Shown one piece after another: positions 55,868-64,000 of a stretch of DNA of 64,000 nucleotides. Origin of the DNA: Aquimixticola soesokkakensis (GTDB lineage: Bacteria > Pseudomonadota > Alphaproteobacteria > Rhodobacterales > Rhodobacteraceae); the NCBI RefSeq assembly GCF_900172375.1, contig NZ_FWFS01000001.1, positions 1 through 64,000 of the forward strand, given 5' to 3'. The notes below the pieces were generated by a model. That model was not told the DNA's origin and ran no database searches. It saw nothing but the letters and a program-made list of their open reading frames with translations. Numbering within the stretch: position 1 is the first letter of the stretch; each line of letters starts with the position of its first letter. The position numbers and the translations under genes were made by a program.

Positions 55868-56764
55868 TTACTGCGCCGCAGCCTTCATGGCGACGGTTTC
55901 TTCAAGATAGCCCATCAGTTCGTCACGCAGTTCTTCGCGCGCAAGGCCAAAGGCCACGGTGGCCTGCAACATGCCCGCCTTGGAACCGCAATCGAACCGC
56001 TGGCCGCGGAAGCGGAAGCCATAGACGCCACGCTCGGTTTCGATCTCGTCGGCAATCGCATCGGTCAGCTGGATTTCACCACCCGCGCCTTGCTTCATCT
56101 TGTTGAGGTTCTTCATCACATTGGGGTCAAGGATGTAGCGCCCGATCACGGCAAGGTTGGACGGCTCCTCGCCTGCGGGGGGTTTTTCGACCATCCCTTT
56201 GACGGAGACCGACGACCCCATGTCTTCCTTGATGTCGAGAACGCCATAGGAGGACACTTTGTCTGCGGGCACTTCCATTGCCGCAACCATCGAGCCGCCG
56301 GTTTGCGCATAGGCTTCGACCATCTGCTGCAAACAGGGCGTCTCGGCGGCGATCACGTCATCGGGCAGGATGACCGCAAAGGGTTCCTTGGGATCGAGGA
56401 GGCGCCGTGCGCACCACACCGCATGTCCCAGACCCAGCGCCTTGTGCTGACGGATATAGGCGATCTGGCCGCTATCCATGTTGGTCATCTTCATTTCTTC
56501 GAGCAGCTTGTCCTTGCCCTTCTTGCGCAGTTCCTGTTCCAGAACCGGCGAATGGTCAAAGTAGTCCTCAAGCGCGCCCTTGCCGCGCGAGGTGACGAAG
56601 ATGAATTCCTTGATCCCCGCAGCGCGGGCTTCGTCAATCGCATACTGAATGAGCGGACGGTCAACGAGAGTCATGATCTCCTTGGGGATGGATTTGGTCG
56701 CGGGCAAAAACCGCGTCCCCAGACCCGCCACCGGAAAAATCGCCTTCGTTACTTTACGCTTCAT
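55868..56764 (-). CDS. galU: UTP-glucose-1-phosphate uridylyltransferase
   Basis: Makes UDP-glucose for glycan synthesis. It has 298 residues. The N-terminal nucleotide-binding signature is FPVAGLGTRFLPATKSIPKE, and VILPDDVI is the metal site. RFDCGSKAGMLQATVAFGL is the conserved C-terminal sugar-binding region. The start at 56762-56764 follows AGGACTTTTAAG. Confidence 0.95.
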   Translation of the reverse strand: MKRKVTKAIFPVAGLGTRFLPATKSIPKEIMTLVDRPLIQYAIDEARAAGIKEFIFVTSRGKGALEDYFDHSPVLEQELRKKGKDKLLEEMKMTNMDSGQIAYIRQHKALGLGHAVWCARRLLDPKEPFAVILPDDVIAAETPCLQQMVEAYAQTGGSMVAAMEVPADKVSSYGVLDIKEDMGSSVSVKGMVEKPPAGEEPSNLAVIGRYILDPNVMKNLNKMKQGAGGEIQLTDAIADEIETERGVYGFRFRGQRFDCGSKAGMLQATVAFGLAREELRDELMGYLEETVAMKAAAQ

Positions 56765-56853
56765 CTTAAAAGTCCTTTCTTGCATCCGGTGTAAATCCAC
56801 CGTGCAACTTCACAATGTCCATATGGATAGCGGAACGGTGATTTGACGTCATC

Positions 56854-58104
56854 TCAATTTCCAAGATCATCCGTCAAATTGCGTACTACCGCCACTCGGT
56901 CCACTTCCATTTTCACGCGCGCGGTCGGTTTCATCACCTTTTCGGGAGAATGCGCGCGCTCACTTCTACTCCAAACGCCACCGGTTTGTTCCCAAAAACC
57001 TGCCCTAGTGTACCGAATTCGGTGACGCTTTGGTGAAAGGTGCAACAAAAACAGGCTAACCGAGTCGCCTTTCGCCGCCAAGGCCGCTGCCTGAGCCCGC
57101 AGGGTTCGTCGCGCCAACCAGCCTCCCGCCACAACGACATCGCGGCGCGGCGTCACCGTCGGGAATCGCAAGAAAGCCACCCCGGCAACGGGCAGAGGCT
57201 GCTCCTTGCCCAGCGCGCGCTCTTGCCCTGCCGCAAGTCCGCGTCGAAAACTGTCCAACACAGGCGCGACATCGCCCGGGGCACAGCTTCCGGCGACCAT
57301 ATGGCGCACCAGCCTGCGCCGCTGCGCTGCGACATGTGCGGATAGAACCGGCTCGAAACGGGTGGTTTCGGGGGCGTGACGGCGCAGGAACAACACCGTA
57401 CTCGCCCCCACTTCGAACAGATCCGTTGGCATCCGTGACCCCTTGCGCCGCTCGGAGGCCGCAAACCCGTGATGAACCTGCGCCAAAGGCACAAGGGCGG
57501 CGCTATGACCCCGTCGCGCAAGCCGCATCGCCAGATCGGTCTCGTCGTGGAAAAATCGGAACGCGGGATCAAACCCGCCCACCTCAAGCAGCGCGGCACG
57601 GCGAAAGGCGCAATTGGTGCCATGGGTTTTCAACACCCCCTCCCGCGATCCGGCTGCAACCAGCATTTCCTGCCCCCTGTGCGCCACGGGGTGGGTATCG
57701 CCCAGCGAATCAACCCGTTCGGCGCGGTATTGGAAACTGATGCCGTTGCGCCCGATGACATAGCCGCCCGCCATTGCGACCTCGGGGTGCACAAACGCGC
57801 CAACCAGAAACCGCGCCCAAGTCGGCTCTGCGACGGCGTCGTCGTCGATGAATGCAATCACTGCGCCGCCAGCCTGCGCGATCCCAAGGTTGCGCGCGAC
57901 GGAGATATTGGCCTCGTCATAGGCCACGGTTTTCAGATTGCGCGCAAAGGGCAGCGCCGCAACAGCCGCCAGCCCCTGCGGGTCCGCGACGACGATGATT
58001 TCGAAATTATCGTGGGTTTGCCGCGTCAGGCTGGTGAGACAGCGACACAGGGCCTGCGGCCTTGCGCGACTGACCACCACAACGCTGAGCGGCGCATCGA
58101 TCAT
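56854..58104 (-). CDS. Glycosyltransferase family 2
   Basis: A 416-residue enzyme. Its N-terminal GT-A core has SVVVVSRARPQALCRCLTSL, AFIDDDAVAEPTW with the DDD metal motif, and GGFDPAFRFFHDETDLAMRLARRG with the ED-type acceptor region. A long C-terminal extension has no family I recognise. It overlaps the kdsB stop by 4 bases. It converges on galU across an 89-bp gap that has a CCATATGG palindrome. Confidence 0.85.
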   Translation of the reverse strand: MIDAPLSVVVVSRARPQALCRCLTSLTRQTHDNFEIIVVADPQGLAAVAALPFARNLKTVAYDEANISVARNLGIAQAGGAVIAFIDDDAVAEPTWARFLVGAFVHPEVAMAGGYVIGRNGISFQYRAERVDSLGDTHPVAHRGQEMLVAAGSREGVLKTHGTNCAFRRAALLEVGGFDPAFRFFHDETDLAMRLARRGHSAALVPLAQVHHGFAASERRKGSRMPTDLFEVGASTVLFLRRHAPETTRFEPVLSAHVAAQRRRLVRHMVAGSCAPGDVAPVLDSFRRGLAAGQERALGKEQPLPVAGVAFLRFPTVTPRRDVVVAGGWLARRTLRAQAAALAAKGDSVSLFLLHLSPKRHRIRYTRAGFWEQTGGVWSRSERAHSPEKVMKPTARVKMEVDRVAVVRNLTDDLGN

Positions 58105-58901
58105 TCGATACCGAGGTCTTTCAAAATACCCTCGATGCGCGGCACGTCCTCGGGGTTGTTCAATTCCCAGAATGCCCGCCCCTGTCCATCGACCTCGACA
58201 CAAAGCACAGGGCGGTTTTGCTCCAGAAAGCGCAACTGCTCCAATCCCTCGAGGGTCTCCAGCGGCCCGATCGGCCAACCGGGGTAGTCGCCCAGCGCCT
58301 CGGGGCGGTAGGCATAGACCCCCACGTGGTGGAACACGGGCGTCTCGTCCGTGTCGGCGTAGGGTTTGCCGGTGTAGGGGATGACCTCTTTGGAAAAATA
58401 GAGCGCCTTTCGATCGGCGCCGAACACGGCGGTGGTGCCGCCAACGCGCCCCGCTTTGCGATCCTCCAGAAAGCCGTTGAGCGCCCGCCCGTCGCAACGC
58501 AACACGGGCGTTGCGATCACCGTGTCGGGGTTGGCACGCAGGCCAGCCACCAGATCCTCGACGAACCATGCAGGCGTCAGCGGCGCATCCCCCTGCAGGT
58601 TCACCACGATGTCAAAGCCCCCGCCCAGATTGGCGAAAGCCTCCGCGCAGCGCTCGGTGCCGTTGAAGCAGGCCTCGGAGGTCATCACAACCTCCGCGCC
58701 GAAGGCTTCGCAGGCCTCTTTGATCCGCACATCATCCGTGGCCACCACAACGCGGTCCACCCCTTTGACCGCCATCGCCGCATCCCAGCTGCGCCGGATC
58801 AGCGATTTGGCCTCACCCGATGCCCCCTTCAGCACCGCAAGCGGTTTGGCGGGATAGCGGGTCGAGGCGTAACGGGCGGGGATGACGACGAGAACGGACA
58901 T
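58101..58901 (-). CDS. kdsB: 3-deoxy-manno-octulosonate cytidylyltransferase
   Basis: Activates Kdo to CMP-Kdo for LPS or capsule. It has 266 residues. The cytidylyltransferase signature is VIPARYASTRYPAKPLAVL, and VNLQGDAPLTP and FHHVGVYAYRPE are typical of KdsB. It lies 3 bp after the cysQ stop. Confidence 0.94.
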   Translation of the reverse strand: MSVLVVIPARYASTRYPAKPLAVLKGASGEAKSLIRRSWDAAMAVKGVDRVVVATDDVRIKEACEAFGAEVVMTSEACFNGTERCAEAFANLGGGFDIVVNLQGDAPLTPAWFVEDLVAGLRANPDTVIATPVLRCDGRALNGFLEDRKAGRVGGTTAVFGADRKALYFSKEVIPYTGKPYADTDETPVFHHVGVYAYRPEALGDYPGWPIGPLETLEGLEQLRFLEQNRPVLCVEVDGQGRAFWELNNPEDVPRIEGILKDLGIE

Positions 58902-58904
58902 GGT

Positions 58905-59702
58905 TCAGGCTTTCTTCAGATCAACGCCCGGAGCATAGGCGATGAAGAACGGGTTGGCGTAATCGGCTTTGCCGTAGGTTAGCGGGCTGTGATCGTCAAA
59001 GCGGATCACATCGCCGCCCGCCCCCAGCAACACGGCGTGACCGGCGGCCGTGTCCCATTCCATCGTGCGGCCCACGCGGGGGTAAAGATCCGCCTCGCCC
59101 GTGGCCACCAGACAGAACTTCAGCGAGGAGCCCGCGCTTTTCATGTCCTTGACGTTATATTTGCCGATGTAGTCGTCGGTTGCCTGATCGCGGTGCGATT
59201 TGGACGCCACGACCAACAGCGCAGCATTGTCTGGCGTGGTCACCGACATCGGGGTCATCGCGCCGACGGTGTCTTTGTGAAACGGCGCGGTTTCCTCATA
59301 GGATTTGCCGCTCGCATCCGTGATGAACAGGCGGTCTTTAGCGGGCGCATAAACCACGCCGCGCGTCGGCTTGCCGTCCTCGACATAGGCGATATTCACC
59401 GTGAAATCGCCGCGACGGTTGATGAATTCCTTGGTGCCGTCGAGCGGGTCGACAATGAGGAAGGTCGATGCTTTTTCGGAATGCGAGTCCGATTGTTCCT
59501 CGGTGATCAAGGTTACATCGGGGAAAGCGGCGCGCAGGCCTGCGGAAATCAAGGCATCGGCATTTTCATCGGCTGCCGTCACGGGGCTTTCGTCGGATTT
59601 GGATTTTACCTCGAAATCATCGGAGTTGTAGATCTCCATAATGACATCCCCTGCCTCGAGGGCCAGTTTGCGCATGACTTGGGCAAGTTTTTCGTAATCC
59701 AA
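58905..59702 (-). CDS. cysQ: 3'(2'),5'-bisphosphate nucleotidase
   Basis: Hydrolyses PAP to AMP and phosphate, removing the by-product of PAPS-dependent sulfation. It has 265 residues. The Li+-sensitive phosphatase motifs are VDPLDGTKEFINRRGDFTVNIA and WDTAAGHAVLLGAGGDV. A TTG start at 59700-59702 with GGAGAG upstream is favoured. The GTG upstream (59768) has a poorly spaced ribosome binding site and would add 22 residues. It is the first gene of the minus-strand glycan cluster and is divergent from the permease. Confidence 0.85.
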   Translation of the reverse strand: MDYEKLAQVMRKLALEAGDVIMEIYNSDDFEVKSKSDESPVTAADENADALISAGLRAAFPDVTLITEEQSDSHSEKASTFLIVDPLDGTKEFINRRGDFTVNIAYVEDGKPTRGVVYAPAKDRLFITDASGKSYEETAPFHKDTVGAMTPMSVTTPDNAALLVVASKSHRDQATDDYIGKYNVKDMKSAGSSLKFCLVATGEADLYPRVGRTMEWDTAAGHAVLLGAGGDVIRFDDHSPLTYGKADYANPFFIAYAPGVDLKKA

Positions 59703-59867
59703 AGGGTCTCTCCGTCCGATAATAACCGCGCCGTGATCAAACGATGTGGCGCGTTGAAATGAAAACACGCCTCCCTTATGATCACTCGTAAAGGGATCGG
59801 CAAGAATTCCCTGTCACAAATGGTCCCCACGCCCCACTTGGGCACTAATGCGCAACGCGGCAGGTCA

Positions 59868-60689
59868 ATGTTTCAATATTCCCAACGCCAAAGCGGCTGG
59901 ACGGCGGCGTTTTCCATCCTGACGCTGATCTTCCACAACACGGTGCGCCACCTGCGCAAAAGCCATGGCAACCCGTTGCTCGGGCTTGCCAACAACCTGA
60001 TGCAGAACGTGATCCTCGTGCTCACCTTCTACTTCATGTTCTCGATCCTCGGCCTCAAAAGCAGCGCCATTCGCGGCGACTTCATGCTTTATATCATGTC
60101 GGGGATTTTCCTGTTCATCTGCCACAATAAATCCATTTCCTCGGTGTTTGGCACCGAAGGCCCCGCCTCGCCGATGATGCAGCACGCGCCGATGAACACC
60201 GCCATCGCCATCGTGTCCTCGGCGCTCTCGGTGCTCTACACACAGGTTCTGTCGATCTTTGTCATCCTGTTTGCCTATGATGTCGGCTGGCATCCGGTCA
60301 CCTTCCAGCATCCGTTGTCCGCCTTTGGCATGCTGCTTTTGGCGTGGTTTTCGGGCTGTTCCATCGGGATGGTGTTTCTGGCGGTCAAGCCGTGGTTCCC
60401 CAAGCTTACCGGCATCGTGTCCAACGTGTACACCCGCGCCAATATGATCACCTCGGGCAAGATGTTCGTCGCGAACCAGACGCCCGGGTATCTTTTGGCA
60501 ATGTTTTCGTGGAACCCGCTGTTTCACACGATTGATCAGGCGCGCGGCTTTACCTTTGTGAACTACACGCCGCACCATTCGAACTGGCAATATGCGGTCT
60601 ATTTTTCGCTTACGCTGTTCACCCTTGGGCTTTTGGGCGAATTCTTTACCCGGAAACGCGTTTCGGCCAGCTGGTCTGCGGGCCGCTAA
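59868..60689 (+). CDS. Polysaccharide export ABC permease (KpsM-like)
   Basis: A 273-residue ABC-2 permease with about six helices. Signatures are LTLIFHNTVRHLRKSHGNPLLGL and SWNPLFHTIDQARGFTFVNYTP. It probably exports a capsular or related polysaccharide. Its ATPase (kpsT) is not adjacent. The start at 59868 follows GCGGCAGGTCA; the upstream in-frame ATG at 59778 is considered less likely. Confidence 0.75.
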   Translation: MFQYSQRQSGWTAAFSILTLIFHNTVRHLRKSHGNPLLGLANNLMQNVILVLTFYFMFSILGLKSSAIRGDFMLYIMSGIFLFICHNKSISSVFGTEGPASPMMQHAPMNTAIAIVSSALSVLYTQVLSIFVILFAYDVGWHPVTFQHPLSAFGMLLLAWFSGCSIGMVFLAVKPWFPKLTGIVSNVYTRANMITSGKMFVANQTPGYLLAMFSWNPLFHTIDQARGFTFVNYTPHHSNWQYAVYFSLTLFTLGLLGEFFTRKRVSASWSAGR

Positions 60690-61363
60690 TCCGCCCCCAC
60701 GACACGCAGCGTCAAGTTGATGCGTCCCCCTTTGGGCAGCAAGCTGCTGGAGCCAAAGCGGATACGATCAACCCCGTGATAGGCAAGGCGCGCAGCCCCG
60801 CCCATCACCACCACATCGCCCGAGGTCAGCCAGTGACGTGCCGTTTTTCCACCGCGCGCAAGTCCGCCCACGCACAAGAGTCCGTCGTCTCCGAGTGATA
60901 TCGACACAACCGGATAGGAATAGGCCGCCTCATCCGCATCGCGGTGCATCCCCATACGCGCGCCTTCCCCGTAAAAGTTGAGCAAACAACAATCCGGCAG
61001 GCGATTCCCGCCAACAAGATCGCGCCAGATGGACAGCACCGCCTCGGGGATGGCAGGCCACGGCGTGCCGCGTGGGTGGGTCGGGCTATAGCGATACCCG
61101 CGCGCATCCGCGATCCAGCCCAAACGCCCCGCCGAGGTCATGCGCACCGACATGGATTTGCCCGACGGGGTGATCGGTGAGAACAGCGGCGCGGCGCGAA
61201 TGACATCGCGCAACTGCGCCACAAGCGACTGACACGCGGGTTTTGCAAGATATCCGCGATGCACCAAAAGCCCGCCAAGATCCAAAATAGCGCCACTTTG
61301 CTGTTCATTTTCCACCTTCATCCCCTCTTTCTGCACAAAACCAGCCATTTTTCGCAAATCCAT
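60686..61363 (-). CDS. alkB: Alpha-ketoglutarate-dependent DNA repair dioxygenase AlkB
   Basis: A 225-residue Fe(II)/2-oxoglutarate dioxygenase that reverses 1-methyladenine and 3-methylcytosine lesions. The iron motif HRDAD (His and Asp) is in MGMHRDADEAAYSYP. The distal His is in LAYHGVDRI, and the RINLTLR arginine binds 2-oxoglutarate. Alternative starts exist at 61321 and 61370-61372. It is divergent from dnaK. Confidence 0.88.
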   Translation of the reverse strand: MDLRKMAGFVQKEGMKVENEQQSGAILDLGGLLVHRGYLAKPACQSLVAQLRDVIRAAPLFSPITPSGKSMSVRMTSAGRLGWIADARGYRYSPTHPRGTPWPAIPEAVLSIWRDLVGGNRLPDCCLLNFYGEGARMGMHRDADEAAYSYPVVSISLGDDGLLCVGGLARGGKTARHWLTSGDVVVMGGAARLAYHGVDRIRFGSSSLLPKGGRINLTLRVVGAD

Positions 61364-61376
61364 TTGCCTCACGCGG

Positions 61377-61404
61377 CTTGCAGGGGCAAATCCCCCTCCT
61401 TATA
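61377..61404 (+). promoter_or_regulatory. Possible heat-shock (RpoH) promoter of dnaK
   Basis: CTTGCA at 61377-61382 and CCCCTCCTTATATA about 11 bp later resemble the RpoH -35 (CTTGAA) and -10 (CCCCATNTA) elements. This sits about 115 bp upstream of the dnaK ATG. Confidence 0.45.
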
Positions 61405-61518
61405 TACGCTCCGAAGCGCGGTTCAGGTCAGTCGGCTTGAACCATTCAACATTGGGATCCAGGGCGGGTGCCTGAACGGGCCCGTCTTTACAACATCGCC
61501 TAAGAGAGGATTTTGAGC

Positions 61519-63441
61519 ATGGCCAAAGTCATCGGTATCGACCTCGGGACCACCAACTCCTGCGTTGCCATCATGGATGGTTCGCAGCCGCGTGTGCTCG
61601 AGAACGCCGAAGGAGCGCGCACGACGCCCTCCATCGTCGGGTTCACCGACAACGAACGTCTGGTCGGTCAAGCTGCCAAACGGCAAGCTGTCACCAACCC
61701 CGACAACACTGTTTTCGCAGTAAAACGCTTGATTGGCCGTCGTTCCGACGATGCGCACATCGCGAAAGACAAAAAGAACCTGCCCTACGACGTGGTCGAT
61801 GGCGGCAATGGCGACGCTTGGGTGCAGGTGCGCGGCGAGAAATATTCGCCCTCGCAAATTTCTGCCTTCATCCTGGGCAAAATGAAAGAAACCGCTGAGT
61901 CCTACCTGGGCGAGGAAGTGACGCAGGCCGTGATCACGGTGCCCGCCTACTTCAACGATGCCCAGCGTCAGGCCACCAAAGACGCTGGCAAAATCGCCGG
62001 CCTCGAAGTGCTGCGGATCCTCAACGAGCCGACCGCTGCCGCACTGGCCTACGGTCTGGACAAATCCGACACGAAAACCATCGCCGTCTATGACCTTGGC
62101 GGCGGGACCTTCGATGTGACCATCCTCGAGCTTGGCGATGGCGTTTTCGAAGTGCAATCGACCAACGGGGATACGTTCCTTGGCGGCGAAGACTTCGACA
62201 TGCGCATCGTGAACTACCTCGCGGACGAATTCAAAAAAGAGCATGGCGTCGATCTGACCAAAGACAAAATGGCCCTTCAGCGCCTCAAGGAAGCTGCTGA
62301 AAAAGCCAAGATCGAACTGTCCTCCTCGCAGCAGACCGAAATCAACCAGCCGTTCATTTCGATGAACGCCGCGACCGGCCAGCCGCTGCACATGGTGATG
62401 AAACTCACCCGTGCCAAGCTGGAAAGCCTTGTGGGCGATCTGATCAAGAACTCGATCAAACCCTGCTCGGCCGCGTTGAAAGATGCCGGTCTGAGCACCT
62501 CGGACATCGACGAGGTCGTTCTGGTCGGCGGTATGACCCGCATGCCCAAAGTGATCGAGGAAGTGACGAAATTCTTCGGCAAAGAGCCCCACAAGGGCGT
62601 GAACCCCGATGAAGTCGTGGCCATGGGTGCTGCGATCCAGGCCGGTGTTTTGCAGGGCGATGTCAAAGACGTTCTGCTGCTCGACGTGACGCCGCTCAGC
62701 CTGGGTATCGAAACGCTCGGTGGCGTGTTCACCCGTCTGATCGACCGCAATACGACGATCCCGACGAAAAAGAGCCAGGTTTTCTCGACTGCGGAAGACA
62801 ACCAGAACGCCGTGACACTGCGCGTCTTCCAGGGCGAGCGTGAAATGGCGGCAGACAACAAGATGCTCGGCCAGTTCAACCTGGAAGGCATTCCGCCCGC
62901 ACCGCGCGGCCTGCCCCAGATCGAAGTGACCTTTGACATCAACGCCGACGGTATCGTCGAAGTGGGTGCCAAGGACAAAGGCACGGGTAAAGAGCACCGG
63001 ATCACGATCCAGGCCTCCGGTGGTCTGTCGGATGCCGACATCGAGAAAATGGTGAAAGACGCCGAAGAAAACGCCGAAGCCGATAAGGACCGCAAGGACC
63101 TCGTCGAGGCGAAAAACCAGGCCGAGAGCCTCATCCACTCGACCGAAAAGTCGATGGAAGAGCACAACGACAAGGTGGACCCGACCACCATCGAAGCGAT
63201 CGAACTGGCCATCGCCGCGCTGAAGGATCAACTGGAAACCGAAGACGCGGGCAAAATCCGCTCGGGCATCCAGAACGTGACCGAAGCGGCCATGCGTTTG
63301 GGTGAGGCGATCTACAAAGCCGAGCAAGACAAAGCCGAGGGCGCGCCCGAGGATGTCGATGCGGAAGGGTCTTCTGCGGGTCATGGCGACGATGACATCG
63401 TCGATGCCGACTTCGAAGATCTCGACGACAACAAGCGCTAA
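61519..63441 (+). CDS. dnaK: Molecular chaperone DnaK (Hsp70)
   Basis: An ATP-driven chaperone of 640 residues. The N-terminal ATPase begins [15 protein letters not shown]. The phosphate motifs are [17 protein letters not shown] and [12 protein letters not shown]. The linker [15 protein letters not shown] leads to the substrate-binding domain, and the lid ends in an acidic tail with a [14 protein letters not shown]-type finish. The start is at 61519, with AGAGAGG about 11 bases upstream. Confidence 0.97.
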   Translation: MAKVIGIDLGTTNSCVAIMDGSQPRVLENAEGARTTPSIVGFTDNERLVGQAAKRQAVTNPDNTVFAVKRLIGRRSDDAHIAKDKKNLPYDVVDGGNGDAWVQVRGEKYSPSQISAFILGKMKETAESYLGEEVTQAVITVPAYFNDAQRQATKDAGKIAGLEVLRILNEPTAAALAYGLDKSDTKTIAVYDLGGGTFDVTILELGDGVFEVQSTNGDTFLGGEDFDMRIVNYLADEFKKEHGVDLTKDKMALQRLKEAAEKAKIELSSSQQTEINQPFISMNAATGQPLHMVMKLTRAKLESLVGDLIKNSIKPCSAALKDAGLSTSDIDEVVLVGGMTRMPKVIEEVTKFFGKEPHKGVNPDEVVAMGAAIQAGVLQGDVKDVLLLDVTPLSLGIETLGGVFTRLIDRNTTIPTKKSQVFSTAEDNQNAVTLRVFQGEREMAADNKMLGQFNLEGIPPAPRGLPQIEVTFDINADGIVEVGAKDKGTGKEHRITIQASGGLSDADIEKMVKDAEENAEADKDRKDLVEAKNQAESLIHSTEKSMEEHNDKVDPTTIEAIELAIAALKDQLETEDAGKIRSGIQNVTEAAMRLGEAIYKAEQDKAEGAPEDVDAEGSSAGHGDDDIVDADFEDLDDNKR

Positions 63442-63524
63442 GGCGCTGCTTGGCTTGAGGAAAAACGCGTTGGCGGGGGTTTTTCCCGCCTGCGCGACTT
63501 TTCCCGGAAGGGTACCGAACAACC

Positions 63525-64000
63525 ATGGCTAAACGTGATTTCTACGAGGTTCTGGGAACATCGAAGGGCGCGTCTGCGGATGAGCTCAAGAAAGCCTATC
63601 GCAAAAAGGCGATGGAGTTTCACCCCGACCGCAACAAGGACAACCCCGACGCAGAAGCCAAGTTCAAAGAGGTGAACGAGGCCTACGACACGCTTAAAGA
63701 CGGCGACAAGAAAGCCGCCTATGATCGTTTCGGCCACGCCGCTTTTGAACAGGGCGGCATGGGTGGCGGGCGGCCCGGTGGCGGCTACGGTGGCCAGCAG
63801 GGGGATTTCTCCTCTGCGTTCTCCGATGTGTTCGACGACCTCTTTGGCGACTTTATGGGCGGTCAACGGGGCGGCGGTGCGCGCTCGCGTGCTGTGCGGG
63901 GATCCGACCTGCGCTACAATCTGCGCATCGACCTCGAAGAAGCCTACACCGGCATCCAGAAATCGCTCAACGTGCCCACGGCTGTGTCCTGTGACAAATG
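63525..64000 (+). CDS. dnaJ: Molecular chaperone DnaJ, N-terminal part (runs off the window)
   Basis: The DnaK co-chaperone. The J domain has the HPD motif in [20 protein letters not shown] glycine-rich linker ([15 protein letters not shown]) is followed by the start of the zinc-finger region (CDK, cut off at the edge). The ATG at 63525 is 83 bp after the dnaK stop. Confidence 0.95.
   Translation, partial: MAKRDFYEVLGTSKGASADELKKAYRKKAMEFHPDRNKDNPDAEAKFKEVNEAYDTLKDGDKKAAYDRFGHAAFEQGGMGGGRPGGGYGGQQGDFSSAFSDVFDDLFGDFMGGQRGGGARSRAVRGSDLRYNLRIDLEEAYTGIQKSLNVPTAVSCDK

Noticed and set aside
61423-63522. 699-residue minus-strand frame over dnaK
   Set aside because: Long antisense frames opposite dnaK are a known artefact of its codon pattern. 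The plus-strand DnaK is complete.
1-64000. CRISPR array
   Set aside because: No regularly spaced repeats were seen anywhere in the window.

Overview
The window is a chromosomal segment of an alphaproteobacterium of the order Rhodobacterales, most likely the Roseobacter group. The basis is high GC content, a Rhodobacter-type cytochrome bc1 operon (petABC), PetP/PetR-type regulators, a short RNase D, a class IV IlvE, a DUF5927-fused GT14 glycosyltransferase and a lipid A oxidase-like porin. These assignments come from reading the protein sequences; no database search was run.

Layout. (1) 1-3345 is an accessory island that ends exactly at the 3' end of a tRNA-Lys gene. On the minus strand it holds the remains of a Qat-type anti-phage defence operon. 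The KAP P-loop NTPase qatA is broken by two 8-base homopolymer frameshifts, a nonsense codon and a degraded Walker A motif. qatB is cut by an IS3-family element that runs off the left edge. (2) 3566-6294: dapF, mtaB and a GST. (3) 6291-10039: a lipid A oxidase-like porin and petABC. (4) 10094-13441: thiBPQ under a TPP riboswitch. (5) 13534-16173: a dicarboxylate-type symporter and aroC. (6) 16176-19640: a three-gene glycan-initiation module (4,6-dehydratase, phosphoglycosyl transferase, keto-sugar reductase). (7) 19641-27164: a DMT exporter, HU, the purine pair ade-amn, an epimerase-like protein, ExoD and an MFS transporter. (8) 27325-31693: dxs-ispA-xseB and petP-petR. (9) 31897-36952: ilvE, a DMT exporter, queG, a GST and mtgA. 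(10) 37052-43151: gltD-gltB, with a shared ATAGGTCAG motif upstream of both genes. (11) 43367-49420: uppP, an NDUFA9-like protein, tRNA-Leu, rnd, lptCAB, hpf and ptsN. (12) 49470-60689: a nine-gene surface-polysaccharide cluster on the minus strand (cysQ, kdsB, GT2, galU, galE, GT1, a DUF-type GT, GT14, sulfotransferase) and a divergent KpsM-like permease. (13) 60686-64000: alkB, dnaK and the start of dnaJ.

How the genes work together. Surface glycan construction dominates: UDP-sugar supply (galE, galU), CMP-Kdo (kdsB), lipid carrier recycling (uppP), LPS transport (lptCAB), several glycosyltransferases, and a sulfotransferase paired with its PAP-recycling phosphatase (cysQ). Most of the rest is core metabolism.

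The most unusual signals are the decayed Qat island at tRNA-Lys, the repeated ATAGGTCAG motif around gltBD, the stem-loops in the gltD-gltB spacer and in the hpf leader, and the sulfation and QuiNAc-like glycan modules. I did not find a complete, clearly undescribed system. The closest to novel is an unrecognised open frame with a CxxC motif between the Qat remnant and tRNA-Lys.
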